The notes below the pieces were generated by a model. The model saw only the letters and a list, made by a program, of their open reading frames with translations, was not told where the DNA came from and did no database searches. Below are positions 42,737 to 51,025 of a stretch of DNA of 64,000 bases, piece by piece. The stretch spans positions 62,001-126,000 of the forward strand of contig NZ_WTYV01000007.1 of the NCBI RefSeq assembly GCF_009827655.1. The letters run 5' to 3'. Source of the stretch: Alteraurantiacibacter buctensis (GTDB lineage: Bacteria > Pseudomonadota > Alphaproteobacteria > Sphingomonadales > Sphingomonadaceae). Position 1 is the stretch's first letter. Every line of letters starts with the position of its first letter. Position numbers and translations under genes: made by a program.

Positions 42737-43165
42737 TCAGTCCGGTTTGGGATTGAGCAGGTCGTGCATGGCCAAATAGCCCCGTAGCGCCTCAAGATCG
42801 CGTCTGACCTTCTCGGGTTCCGGCCCGTCCGGTTCATCCTGCGGCCCGTAGCGCTCATAGAGAGCGAGCGCCTTGGCGGCGGCCTTGAGATCACCCTGAC
42901 TGGACTTGGTGGCGATCTGGTGGACAGTCAGTTCGAGCTTGGAGAGCTTGAAGGTCTTTCCGCCCAGCTTGGCCGGAACCTTCTGGCCCATCGCTTCCTT
43001 CACGATGGTCTTGAGGCCCTTCGCACCCTTCTGACGTCCCTTGCCCAATTTGTTGCCCGCCTTGAACTGGTGCTCCTTCGGCGGCTTGGCATAACCCACG
43101 TCCTAATCGCCGGCCCCTGGCGCAGGATCACCATTGGCTTCCTCGCTGGCGGTTGACTGGCTCAT
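42737..43165 (-). pseudogene. DUF5681 (small-terminase-associated) gene broken by an amber codon
   Basis: The frame from 43099 (GTG) encodes 120 residues with the DUF5681 pattern VGYAKPPKEHQFKAGNKLGK. Reading further upstream in the same frame gives GAC, then an in-frame TAG (43103-43105), then 20 more codons. These end in an ATG at 43165 that overlaps the methyltransferase stop by four bases. Family members usually carry an Asp-Tyr-Asp-Val-Gly-Tyr stretch here, and the TAG sits exactly at the first Tyr position. The original gene thus began at 43165 and acquired a Tyr-to-amber mutation. Restart at the GTG is possible. DUF5681 proteins normally precede TerL genes in phages. Confidence 0.75.
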
Positions 43166-44637
43166 TTCGCGCCTCCCGCTTCCAGACCCGCTTCATCATC
43201 GAGATCCTCGACCCCAGCGTAGCGCTCCGCTTCCACTTGCCGAAATGTCTGGCCCGTCCTGATCAGCACCGCCTCCTTACCGGTGTGGCGCTCCCAACGG
43301 CGGATGCAGACATCGACAAAACCCGGCTCGAGTTCGATGCCGCGACACACGCGGCCGGTCTTCTCGGCCGCGATCAGCGTCGTGCCGCTGCCAAGGAAGA
43401 CATCGAGCACCACATCGCCGCGCTGCGTCACATCGAGCAGGGCATCCACGCACAGCTCGACCGGCTTGGGCGTGGCATGCGACGCCAGCATCTCATTGGC
43501 AGAAGACCCGCGGCGGTTGGCCCCGGGGGCCACCCAGACGTTAGCCCGGTCACGGCCGTGCCGCCCTAGCTCGACATTGTTGACCCTCGGCTTGTCGCCC
43601 TTGCACAGGACCGCGATCAACTCATGGGCCGAGCGATAGAGCGCCCCCATGCCGCCCGATTCCTTGTACCAGACGACAAGGTTGAGCAGCTTGAGCTTCG
43701 CCGCCTCACCCGCCGCATAGACCCGGTGGATCGAGCGCCAGTCCATGAACACGAACAGCACGGCACCCGCGACCAGCCAGGCCGTCATCAGGCCAAGGAC
43801 CTTGTCGAGAAAGGCCTGGAACTCGGCATCCGACATCTCGCCCGATGCCATGACGAACTCGTCATGGACCTTCTTGCCCAGCCCGCTTACATTGCCCTTG
43901 ATCGGCACATTGTAGGGCGGATCCGTCAGCACCACATGAACCCGCTCATCCCCTAGCAGTGCCTTGTAGGTCCCCTCCTCCAGCGCGTTGCCACTGATGA
44001 TCCGGTGCTCGCACAAGCCCCAGATATCACCAATGCGTGTCACCGGATCGACCGCAGGTTCTGCGCCGACCTCGTCTTCATCGGCATCTTGCGCATCAAG
44101 CGGATCGAGCAGGATAATGTCCTGCTCTTCCATGGTGAAGCCAGTTGCCCCCAGATCGACGTCCAGGTCGATCAGTTCCTGGAACTCGATTTTCAGGGCA
44201 TCGAGATCCCAATCGCCGCGTTCAGCAATCCGGTTTAGCGCAAGGGCAAGCCCACGGGCCGCGGCTGCATCGAGGTGATTGCAATCAATTGCAGGCACGT
44301 GGTCCAAGCCAAGCTCCCTTGCCGCCAGCACCCGCGTCCAGCCATCGAGAACCTGCCCTTGCCGAACCAGGACCGGCTGGCTGAAGCCAAACTCGGCAAT
44401 CGAACGCACCAGCCGCTCAACCTGTTCGGGCCCATCCTTTCTCGTGCGATTGCGTGGCCCGCGCAGGTCACCAATAGGGATCTGGCTGATCTGGAGATCG
44501 GGCAGCAAGTCATTGCGGCGCGCGCGTCCTGCCGCCTCCGCCAGCCGGCGCTCACCCGCCAGGCGCTCGCGCCGCGCCTTGGTCTTGTCCAGCTTTGCCT
44601 TCTTCAGTCTGCCTTCCTGCAGTGCTTTCGTCGTCAT
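43162..44637 (-). CDS. ParB-domain DNA methyltransferase (N4/N6 type)
   Basis: The 491-residue protein begins with a basic helix, then a ParB-like nuclease/partition domain (SQIPIGDLRGPRNRTRKDGP, VRQGQVLDGWTRVLAARELG). A DNA methyltransferase domain follows with motif IV TDPPYN and motif I DVFLGSGTTLIAAEKTGR near the C-terminus, the beta-group order. Such proteins are frequent in prophages of alphaproteobacteria and modify adenine or N4-cytosine. Unlike the two genes downstream, this frame appears intact. No restriction enzyme adjoins it, so it is an orphan methyltransferase here. A hairpin with a T-run lies upstream on the same strand. Confidence 0.92.
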   Translation of the reverse strand: MTTKALQEGRLKKAKLDKTKARRERLAGERRLAEAAGRARRNDLLPDLQISQIPIGDLRGPRNRTRKDGPEQVERLVRSIAEFGFSQPVLVRQGQVLDGWTRVLAARELGLDHVPAIDCNHLDAAAARGLALALNRIAERGDWDLDALKIEFQELIDLDVDLGATGFTMEEQDIILLDPLDAQDADEDEVGAEPAVDPVTRIGDIWGLCEHRIISGNALEEGTYKALLGDERVHVVLTDPPYNVPIKGNVSGLGKKVHDEFVMASGEMSDAEFQAFLDKVLGLMTAWLVAGAVLFVFMDWRSIHRVYAAGEAAKLKLLNLVVWYKESGGMGALYRSAHELIAVLCKGDKPRVNNVELGRHGRDRANVWVAPGANRRGSSANEMLASHATPKPVELCVDALLDVTQRGDVVLDVFLGSGTTLIAAEKTGRVCRGIELEPGFVDVCIRRWERHTGKEAVLIRTGQTFRQVEAERYAGVEDLDDEAGLEAGGAK

Positions 44638-44658
44638 TGTTCAACCTCCCTAGGACCA

Positions 44659-44690
44659 AAAAACCCGCCACCGCTGCTGCGGTGACGGGC
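44659..44690 (-). terminator. Terminator-like hairpin upstream of the methyltransferase gene
   Basis: CCCGCCACCGC and GCGGTGACGGG pair with one mismatch around a TGCT loop. On the minus strand six T follow. It would stop leftward transcription 22 bp before the methyltransferase start. This implies either a promoter inside the gap, or regulated readthrough. Confidence 0.55.
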
Positions 44691-45208
44691 GTCCTGTCGG
44701 AAGGACACGAACCCCGCACACGCCTCAGCGTATACGCAGTCAACCGTCCCTTCCTTGGTGGTCTAACTTCCGAAGAAGCTCTGCTTGCCCAGCAATAAGC
44801 CTGAGCCGATTCCAGCATGCAAGGACATTTTTGCGGCGCCCCCCCCCAAAGGCCCGCCGGTAGGGGTTTTGCCGTCAGTCGAGCCACAGAGCCAGCCTTC
44901 CTCCCGTGAGACCCTACTAAAGTTCACGTCATCTCGGATGCGGGAAAGCTGCCAGGAAACCCGCAGGATTGCGCCACTCTGCGCTGCCGATCGTCGCGGT
45001 CTCGGCCCAATTTTGACGATTTTCCCGTTAGAATCCCGTCAAAACGGGAAACCGTACTTGCCAGACCGGCCACAGAGAAAGGGGTAGGATACAGGCCGCC
45101 ACGTCTCCTGAAACCCGCGCTCTGCGGTACGGTTCGCTTCCGGAATGCCGCAGAACTGCGCGGTTCTGCCGGGCAGTTTCCCGATTATTCTGAATTTCTG
45201 AGACTAGG
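44691..45208. other. Gene-free stretch between phage remnant and tRNA-Ser
   Basis: No gene can be supported in this 520-bp interval. It contains two interlocking perfect inverted repeats: TTTTGACG (45011-45018) with CGTCAAAA (45037-45044), and TTTCCCGTT (45021-45029) with AACGGGAAA (45043-45051). This compact structure could be a recombination, partition or regulator site belonging to the phage-derived segment. Confidence 0.45.
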
Positions 45209-45299
45209 TGGCGGAGCGGGAGGGATTCGAACCCTCGATACGCTTTTGACGTATACACACTTTCCAGGCGTGCGCCTTCGACCACTCGGCCACCGCTCC
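45209..45299 (-). tRNA. tRNA-Ser (anticodon GGA)
   Basis: The minus strand folds as a class II tRNA. The acceptor stem GGAGCGG/CCGCTCC carries discriminator G and encoded CCA (45209-45211). The D-arm is GCCGAGTGGTCGAAGGC, and the anticodon loop CTGGAAA has GGA at 45263-45265. The variable arm is long (ATACG/CGTAT), and the T-arm is GAGGGTTCGAATCCCTC. It reads UCC/UCU serine codons. It borders the decayed phage segment, and tRNA-Ser genes are common integration targets. Confidence 0.97.
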
Positions 45300-45382
45300 G
45301 CATGCCTGTCTGGAACAGAGGCGGCTCCCTAGCTGGCGGCGGGGCGGATGACAAGCGGCACGGCAATGCCTAGCTTCGGCAG

Positions 45383-45787
45383 ATGACCCGAACGTTTGGC
45401 CTCGCCCCTTCCGCTGCCGAAATCGAGGCGCTTGCCCGCGCCACGCTGGCCCGGCTGCCCGAGCAGTTCCGCGCCCATCTGGGCGAAATCCTGCTGCAGG
45501 TTGAGGACTTTGCCGACGACGAATTGCTGGACGACCTGGGGATCGAAAACCCGTTCGACCTGACCGGGGTATATGAAGGCGTGACCGTGGCCGTGCGAGG
45601 CTGGGAAGAAAGCGGCACCATGCCCGACCGGGTGCGCCTGTTCCGCCTGCCGATCCTGCTGGAATGGGCCGAACGGGGGGACGAGACGCTGGAGCACCTG
45701 GTGGCGCACGTGGTGATCCACGAGATCGGGCATCACTTCGGGCTGAGCGATGAAGACATGCACGCGCTGGAGGAGATGGCGGGGTAA
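45383..45787 (+). CDS. Minimal zincin-type metallopeptidase family protein
   Basis: The 134-residue protein contains HVVIHEIGHHFGLSDEDMHA near its C-terminus: HExxH plus a third His and an Asp, the signature of the small 'metallopeptidase family' (DUF1025-like) proteins. The N-terminal half is acidic and helical (EQFRAHLGEILLQVEDFADD). Members are cytosolic and widespread in actinobacteria and alphaproteobacteria. Their substrates are unknown. It stands alone between the tRNA and the cyclophilin gene. Confidence 0.85.
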   Translation: MTRTFGLAPSAAEIEALARATLARLPEQFRAHLGEILLQVEDFADDELLDDLGIENPFDLTGVYEGVTVAVRGWEESGTMPDRVRLFRLPILLEWAERGDETLEHLVAHVVIHEIGHHFGLSDEDMHALEEMAG

Positions 45788-45832
45788 GACAGCTACCCCG
45801 TCAGGCCAGGCCACTACGCAGCGACCAGGCTC

Positions 45833-45868
45833 GCTCCCCTCTCGCAAGCGGGAGGGGTTGGGGTGGGC
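45833..45868. repeat. REP-like GC-rich palindromic element
   Basis: GCTCCCCTCTCGCAAGCGGG followed by AGGGGTTGGGGTGGGC is a familiar intergenic palindrome type in GC-rich proteobacteria. The arms CTCCC-TCTCGC and GCGGGAGGGG can pair. It may also work as a terminator for the metallopeptidase gene. Only one copy is seen in the window. Confidence 0.55.
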
Positions 45869-45902
45869 TTGCAACGCTGCGTCATGATGCCATGCTGCGT
45901 CG

Positions 45903-46895
45903 ATGAAGCGCCTCCTCCTCGCCCTGCCCTTGGCTTTCGCCATCCCCGCCGCCGCGCAGGAGGCTGAGCCGCCCACCCCCGCATCGGTGGTGGCCGAAGC
46001 CGCGCCGGAGGAGTGGGTGGCTATCGCCCCGCAAGATCTGCTGGTGATGGACCTTGCCCCCGATGCGGCGGGCCGCGCGCGGCGGGTGGTGATCCAGCTG
46101 CTGCCGCCGCCTTTCAGCCAGCCGTGGGTGGAGAACATCCGCACGCTTGCCCGCGCGCACTGGTGGGATGGCACGCAGGTCTATCGCGTGGTCGATAACT
46201 GGGTGGCGCAATGGGGTGCGGGCGAGGACGGCGGCGAGGCAGGGTTTATTGAGCATCCGCTGCCGGAGGGGGTGGTGTCGCCGGTGGCGGAGTATGTTGA
46301 GCGGAACGACAGTGTTCTATCTCCCTCCATAGGACGCGACGTTCTCTTTTGGGATCCTAGTAAGAGCTGGCCTTCGGTGGTCGAGGGACTCGTTGCTTTT
46401 CGTAGTCATCAGAACCGAATTTATGAAACTTTCATCGGCGGCTTTCCGATCGCCGGTTCTGAGGGAATTCATGAGGGTTATGTCTGGCCCATCCACTGCT
46501 ACGCCTCCGTCGGCGTCGCCCGCGACCTGGCGCCCGATACCGGCACCGGGGCAGAGCTTTACGCCGTGATCGGCCACGCGCCTCGCCAGCTTGATCGCAA
46601 CATCGCAGTGGTGGGGCGGGTGATCGAGGGGATCGAGTACCTCTCCACCCTGCCGCGCGGGACGGCGGAGGCCGGGGTCTATGCCACGCGGGCGGAAGAT
46701 ACGCCCATCGTGTCCGTCCGGCTGGGCAACGACCTGCCTGATCCGCCGCGGTTCGAGTATCTGGGCACGCAGAGCGAGAGCTTCGCCCGCTATGTGCAGG
46801 TGCGCGCTAACCGCCACGATGCCTTCTACACCGTGCCCGCCGGCGGGTTGGACGTGTGCAACGTGCAGGTGCCGATCAGGTGGGTTGCGCCTTGA
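45903..46895 (+). CDS. Exported peptidyl-prolyl isomerase, cyclophilin type
   Basis: The 330-residue protein has a signal peptide (LLLALPLAFAIPAAAQ) and a divergent cyclophilin domain. The domain shows VVIQLLPPPFSQPWVENIRT, WWDGTQVYRVVDNWVAQWG, then IHCYASVGVARD, GAELYAVIGHAPRQLDRNIAVVG-like sequence and VRLGNDLP. It should catalyse proline isomerisation in periplasmic folding. A central segment encoded by about 46310-46480 is markedly lower in GC than the rest and replaces the usual Gly-rich part after WVAQWG. It may be a short recombined insert. The stop overlaps the next gene (TTGA). Confidence 0.8.
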   Translation: MKRLLLALPLAFAIPAAAQEAEPPTPASVVAEAAPEEWVAIAPQDLLVMDLAPDAAGRARRVVIQLLPPPFSQPWVENIRTLARAHWWDGTQVYRVVDNWVAQWGAGEDGGEAGFIEHPLPEGVVSPVAEYVERNDSVLSPSIGRDVLFWDPSKSWPSVVEGLVAFRSHQNRIYETFIGGFPIAGSEGIHEGYVWPIHCYASVGVARDLAPDTGTGAELYAVIGHAPRQLDRNIAVVGRVIEGIEYLSTLPRGTAEAGVYATRAEDTPIVSVRLGNDLPDPPRFEYLGTQSESFARYVQVRANRHDAFYTVPAGGLDVCNVQVPIRWVAP

Positions 46896-47215
46896 GTGAC
46901 ACCGTAACCCACAGGGGCACGCTATGGCTGTGGACCGGGCCGGAAGGCACGGCGGCCTGGCATTTCCTGTCCATCGATGGGGAAGCAGCCAAGGCCATCA
47001 AGGCGCACGAAGTGATGCGGCGGCTGGAACATGGTGCAGGTCGCGGGTTCGGCTCGGTCAAGGTGCGGGCCCGCATCGCCGAGACGCGCTGGGCCACCAG
47101 TGTCTTTCCAAGCAAGGAGAGCGGCGGCTGGCTGCTGCCGATCAAGCTGGCGGTGCGCCGCGCGGAGGACCTGGCGGCAGGGGACGAAGCCGAGGTTGAG
47201 CTCGAGCTGCTCTAG
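46892..47215 (+). CDS. DUF1905 domain protein
   Basis: A TTG at 46892 overlaps the cyclophilin stop codon by four bases and gives 107 residues. The sequence has the DUF1905 beta-barrel pattern: GTLWLWTGPEGTAAWHFLSI, GFGSVKVRARIAETRWATSV and WLLPIKLAVRRAEDL. No activity is known for the family, which is often found alone or fused to YdeI-type domains. It is convergent with the rsh gene, overlapping it by four bases. Confidence 0.82.
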   Translation: MSDTVTHRGTLWLWTGPEGTAAWHFLSIDGEAAKAIKAHEVMRRLEHGAGRGFGSVKVRARIAETRWATSVFPSKESGGWLLPIKLAVRRAEDLAAGDEAEVELELL

Positions 47216-49293
47216 ACTCGGTCAGCCTGGGCCACGCTGTCGCTGGCGCGCAGGCTGCTGACGATGCGGGTGATGTGCGCCAGGTCGCTCACTTCCAGGT
47301 CCACCTCGTAGGTGTGGAACGGATCGTCGCGCTGGGTCAGTTCCAGGTTCATCACGTTGGCGCTGTTGCGGGCAAAAGTGCCGGCCATTTCCGCCAGCGT
47401 GCCCGGTCGGTTGTAGAGCACCACCCGCAGCCGGCCCACCGCCCCGTGCGAATCCTCGCCCCACGACAGGTCGACCCAATCGGCATCCTCGCCGGTGGCC
47501 AGTTGCAGGCAGTCGATGGAGTGCACCTGCACCCCCTGCCCCGGGCGGCGCAGCCCCACGATGCGGTCACCCGGCAGCGGGTGGCAGCAATCGGCCAGGG
47601 TGAAGGCCATGCCGGGCGTCAGGCCCTTGATGTTGATCGCCCGGCCCTGCTGCATGTCGTCCGGCAGGTCGGCCGTGGAGCCGGGGACCAGCGCTTCCAT
47701 CAGCGCCCGGTCGGAGAGCTTGGCGGTGCCGATGGCGAACATCAGCTCCTCCTCGTCCTCCATGTCCAGCCGCTCCAGCGCGTCCCTGATGGCCTTCTTG
47801 CCGATCTTGGCGGGCAGCCGCTCGGCAATCTCCTCGAACAGCTTCTCGCCGATCGCGGCCACCTCGGCCCGTTCCTTCTGGCGCACGGCGCGGCGGATGG
47901 CGGCGCGCGCCTTGCCGGTGACCACGAAGCCCAGCCAGGATAGCTGCGGGGTGGCGTGAGGAGACTTGATGATCTCCACCACGTCACCGTTTTCCAGGGG
48001 GGTGCGCAGCGGCATGTGGCGGCCGTTGATCTTGGCCCCTACCGTTGCCGCGCCCAGCTTGGTGTGCACGGCAAAGGCAAAGTCCACCGCAGTCGATCCC
48101 TTGGGTAACTGGAACAGCGCGCCCTTGGGGGTGAAGGCGAAGATGCGATCCTGGTAGATCGCCAGCTTGGTGTGTTCCAGCAGCTCCTCGGCATCGTGGC
48201 TGGCGTCCACGATCTCGATCAGGTCGCGCAGCCAGCCCACCTGCCCGTCGGGCCGCTCCTCGTTCTTGTAGGCCCAGTGCGCGGCCAGGCCGAATTCGTT
48301 GGTGCGGTGCATGTCGCGGGTGCGGATCTGCACTTCCACCCGCAGCGAGCCTTCGTGGATCAGCGTGGTGTGGAGCGACTTGTAGCCGTTGGTCTTGGGG
48401 GTGGAGACATAGTCCTTGAACCGCCCCGGCACCATTTTCCAGGTGGTGTGCAGCACGCCCAGCGCGCGGTAGCAATCCTCGACCGATGCGGTGAGCACGC
48501 GGAAGGCGAAGATATCGGTCACCTGCTCAAAGCTGACGTGCCGCTCGGCCATCTTGCGCCAGATCGAATAGGGGTGCTTCTCGCGCCCCCACACCTCCAC
48601 TTGCAGCCCCGCCTCGGCCAGCGCCTGCTTGATCTTCAGGGCAATGGCATCGACCTGCCCGCCCTCGCTTGACCGGATCTGCTCCAGCCGGCCGGTGATT
48701 GTGGCATAGGCTTCGGGCTCAAGCTGCTCGAAGGCGAGCATCTGCATCTCGCGCATGTATTCGTACATGCCCACCCGCTCGGCCAGGGGGGCATAGATAT
48801 CCATCGTCTCGCGGGCGATGCGGGCGCGCTTTTCCGGGTTCTTGATGAAGTGCAGCGTGCGCATGTTGTGCAGCCGGTCAGCCAGCTTCACCAGCAGCAC
48901 CCGCAGGTCCTCGCTCATCGCCAGCAGGAACTTGCGCAGGTTCTCGGCCGCCCGCTCATTCTCGGGCATCTGCTCGATCTTGGACAGCTTGGTAACGCCA
49001 TCCACCAGCCGGGCGATTTCTGGGCCGAACAGCTTCTCGATATCCTCGATGGTGGCGAGGGTATCCTCCACCGTATCGTGCAGCAGGGCGGTGATAATCG
49101 TCTGCAGGTCCAGCTTCAGGTCGGTCATCAGCCCGGCCACTTCCACCGGGTGGCTGAAATAGGGGTCACCGCTGGCGCGCTTCTGGCTGCCGTGCTTCTG
49201 CACGGTATAGACATAGGCGCGGTTCAGCAGCACCTCGTCGGCGTCCGGATCATAGGCCTTGACCCGTTCGATCAGTTCATACTGGCGCAGCAT
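47212..49293 (-). CDS. rsh: Bifunctional (p)ppGpp synthetase/hydrolase (RelA/SpoT homologue)
   Basis: The start at 49293 (MLRQYELIERVKAYDP) matches the usual N-terminus of alphaproteobacterial Rsh; an in-frame ATG at 49311 is less likely. The 693-residue protein has an HD hydrolase domain (YFSHPVEVAGLM, ALLHDTVEDT) and a synthetase domain (REKHPYSIWRKMAER, RFKDYVSTPKTNGYKSLHTT). The TGS domain (IFAFTPKGALFQLPKGSTAV), a zinc-finger/helical region (FTLADCCHPLPGDRIVG) and a C-terminal ACT domain follow. It controls the stringent response in the cytosol. Alphaproteobacteria usually have one such enzyme. Confidence 0.95.
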   Translation of the reverse strand: MLRQYELIERVKAYDPDADEVLLNRAYVYTVQKHGSQKRASGDPYFSHPVEVAGLMTDLKLDLQTIITALLHDTVEDTLATIEDIEKLFGPEIARLVDGVTKLSKIEQMPENERAAENLRKFLLAMSEDLRVLLVKLADRLHNMRTLHFIKNPEKRARIARETMDIYAPLAERVGMYEYMREMQMLAFEQLEPEAYATITGRLEQIRSSEGGQVDAIALKIKQALAEAGLQVEVWGREKHPYSIWRKMAERHVSFEQVTDIFAFRVLTASVEDCYRALGVLHTTWKMVPGRFKDYVSTPKTNGYKSLHTTLIHEGSLRVEVQIRTRDMHRTNEFGLAAHWAYKNEERPDGQVGWLRDLIEIVDASHDAEELLEHTKLAIYQDRIFAFTPKGALFQLPKGSTAVDFAFAVHTKLGAATVGAKINGRHMPLRTPLENGDVVEIIKSPHATPQLSWLGFVVTGKARAAIRRAVRQKERAEVAAIGEKLFEEIAERLPAKIGKKAIRDALERLDMEDEEELMFAIGTAKLSDRALMEALVPGSTADLPDDMQQGRAINIKGLTPGMAFTLADCCHPLPGDRIVGLRRPGQGVQVHSIDCLQLATGEDADWVDLSWGEDSHGAVGRLRVVLYNRPGTLAEMAGTFARNSANVMNLELTQRDDPFHTYEVDLEVSDLAHITRIVSSLRASDSVAQADRV

Positions 49294-49443
49294 TGGCCCC
49301 AAGATAGCCACGCCTTCGGCAAAATACAGCCGTGATTGTCCCGCACTGCACCAAGTGGCGGAAACGATGACAGATTGGAACCATCTGGCAACGCGGCTGT
49401 TGGTCCCTCACAGCGCGCCTTGCGGCGGCAGAGAGGCATCCCC

Positions 49444-49722
49444 GTGTTTACCCAGCTCAATCCCTCCATCCCGGTGGATATTGTGGACCGCGGCCCCGGG
49501 CAGGCCGTGGCGGTGATCGATTATGGCCCGGAACATCACCTGATCTGGGTGACCGCGCTGGATGCCAGCGGCGAGATCTGGTGCGCGCCCAATCCGCAGG
49601 TACGGGTGCAAAGCAACTGGACCATGGGCCGCAAGAGCGCCTTCGCCCGGTCCAGGCCTTCCGCTTCGACAGCGGAGGAAGCCTGCGCCTGCCACGACCA
49701 CGCGCTGGCGGGGATGCGCTGA
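49444..49722 (+). CDS. Small hypothetical protein upstream of YcgG-like gene
   Basis: A GTG at 49444 with AGAGG upstream yields 92 residues, starting FTQLNPSIPVDIVDRGPGQA and continuing with GPEHHLIWVTALDASGEIWC. The product looks soluble and beta-rich, and carries CACHDH near its end. The stop codon overlaps the next ATG by one base, so it is translationally coupled to the YcgG-like gene. I do not recognise a named function, although small proteins of this look occur in sphingomonads as lone conserved genes. Confidence 0.65.
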   Translation: MFTQLNPSIPVDIVDRGPGQAVAVIDYGPEHHLIWVTALDASGEIWCAPNPQVRVQSNWTMGRKSAFARSRPSASTAEEACACHDHALAGMR

Positions 49723-50399
49723 TGCTGCAGGAACCCGAGGCCGGCGAGCGGCTGGCAGACGAACTGGAACACTGGATCACCGATCAGGGCTTCCCCTGCG
49801 TGGGGGCCAAGTCGGCCCTGGCGCGCGGCAACCTGAAGGTGGTTCCTGCCCTGGACCTGACCAGCGCCTGGAACGACGTGGCAATTCACGATGCCCTGCT
49901 GCACTGGGCCTGGGAATACCGTGACGATCCGGAAGGCCTGCGCAGCCTGGCCGTGGTTTTCGAAGGCCCGCTGGACCTCACCGAGGAACAGTTCGAGCAG
50001 TTCATCTGGCAGCGCATCCAGAGCCTGGCCGACAAGGACCACTGGCGCGGCCAGCCCTATGACGCCAGCGTCAGCGCCGATCCGGCCAGCCCGCATTTCT
50101 CGCTGAGCTTCGGGGGCCAGGCCTATTTCGTGGTTGGCCTGCACCCCAACGCCAGCCGTCCGGCCCGCCGGTTCGGCCGCCCGACCATGGTGTTCAACCT
50201 GCACGACCAGTTCGAGCGGCTGCGGGCCGAAGGACAATACGAGCGGATGCGCGAGAAAATCCTCAAGCGTGACGAGAAACTGGCGGGTGATATCAACCCG
50301 ATGCTGTCCCGCCACGGCGAGGCGAGCGAAGCGCTGCAATATTCCGGGCGCGAGGTGCCCCCCGACTGGGTGCCCCCGTTCGAGGACAAGCGCGCCTGA
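49722..50399 (+). CDS. YqcI/YcgG (GntA-like) family heme-dependent N-hydroxylase
   Basis: The 225-residue protein starts at an ATG overlapping the preceding stop. The family pattern is visible: FPCVGAKSALARGNL, SLAVVFEGPLDLTEEQFEQF, IWQRIQSLADKDHW, the heme-ligand-type FVVGLHPNASRPARRF, and MVFNLHDQFERLRAEGQY followed by MREKILKRDEKLAG. GntA of this family hydroxylates a guanidino nitrogen in guanitoxin synthesis. Others are uncharacterised. It is followed directly by a DUF1989 gene with a one-base overlap. N-oxygenation of an amine or guanidine is the best inference. Confidence 0.82.
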   Translation: MLQEPEAGERLADELEHWITDQGFPCVGAKSALARGNLKVVPALDLTSAWNDVAIHDALLHWAWEYRDDPEGLRSLAVVFEGPLDLTEEQFEQFIWQRIQSLADKDHWRGQPYDASVSADPASPHFSLSFGGQAYFVVGLHPNASRPARRFGRPTMVFNLHDQFERLRAEGQYERMREKILKRDEKLAGDINPMLSRHGEASEALQYSGREVPPDWVPPFEDKRA

Positions 50400-51013
50400 T
50401 GCCGGATACCACGCTGCCGCCCCCCGTCGTGCCGCCAAACGTGATCCCGCCCCGCTCAGGCGCGGCCTTCCGGTTGGCCCGGGGGCAGGTGCTGGAAGTC
50501 GTCGACATCATGGGCACGCAGGTATCAGACCTCCTTGCCTTCAACGCCGATGACGTGCGCGAGGTGATCAGCAACGGGCGCACCTTCGACTATGAAGAGA
50601 CGCTGAAGCTGACCACGGGCAATACGCTGTGGTCCAATCGCAGCCAGCCGATGCTTAAGCTGCTGCGCGACGATGCCGGGTGCCATGATTTCCTGCTGAC
50701 CCCGTGCAGCGAGGCGACTTTCCGCCACTTCTATCCGCACCAGCCGGTGCATCGCGGCTGCTTCGGCAACCTGGCCGAGGCGCTTGCCCCTTATGGCATC
50801 GAACCGGACGCAATCCCTTGCGCGTTTAACGTGTTCATGAACGTGCCCTTCGATGGCGACACAGGCAGGCTGCGGGTCGATCCGCCGCGCTCGCAGCCGG
50901 GCGACGTGCTGCAGCTCGAGGCGCAGATGGACCTGGTGATCGGCCTCACCGCCTGTTCGGCCTATGCCTCCAACGGTGGCACCTTCAAGCCGATCGGATG
51001 GCGGATCGTGTAA
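50399..51013 (+). CDS. Urea carboxylase-associated family protein (DUF1989)
   Basis: The 204-residue protein overlaps the preceding stop by one base. It matches DUF1989, with IPPRSGAAFRLARGQVLEVV, DIMGTQVSDLLAFNADD, the Cys/His segment LLTPCSEATFRHFYPHQPVHRGC, and CAFNVFMNVPFD. Relatives UcaA/B accompany urea and guanidine carboxylases and may bind metal or deiminate carboxyguanidine. No urea carboxylase gene is seen here. Coupling to the YcgG-like gene suggests a shared task on a nitrogen-rich small molecule. Confidence 0.85.
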   Translation: MPDTTLPPPVVPPNVIPPRSGAAFRLARGQVLEVVDIMGTQVSDLLAFNADDVREVISNGRTFDYEETLKLTTGNTLWSNRSQPMLKLLRDDAGCHDFLLTPCSEATFRHFYPHQPVHRGCFGNLAEALAPYGIEPDAIPCAFNVFMNVPFDGDTGRLRVDPPRSQPGDVLQLEAQMDLVIGLTACSAYASNGGTFKPIGWRIV

Positions 51014-51025
51014 ACCCGCGCCGGC

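Noticed and set aside
44552-44887. Minus-strand frame of 111 codons overlapping the start of the methyltransferase gene
   Set aside because: It overlaps a better gene and a terminator hairpin, and its sequence is low-complexity.
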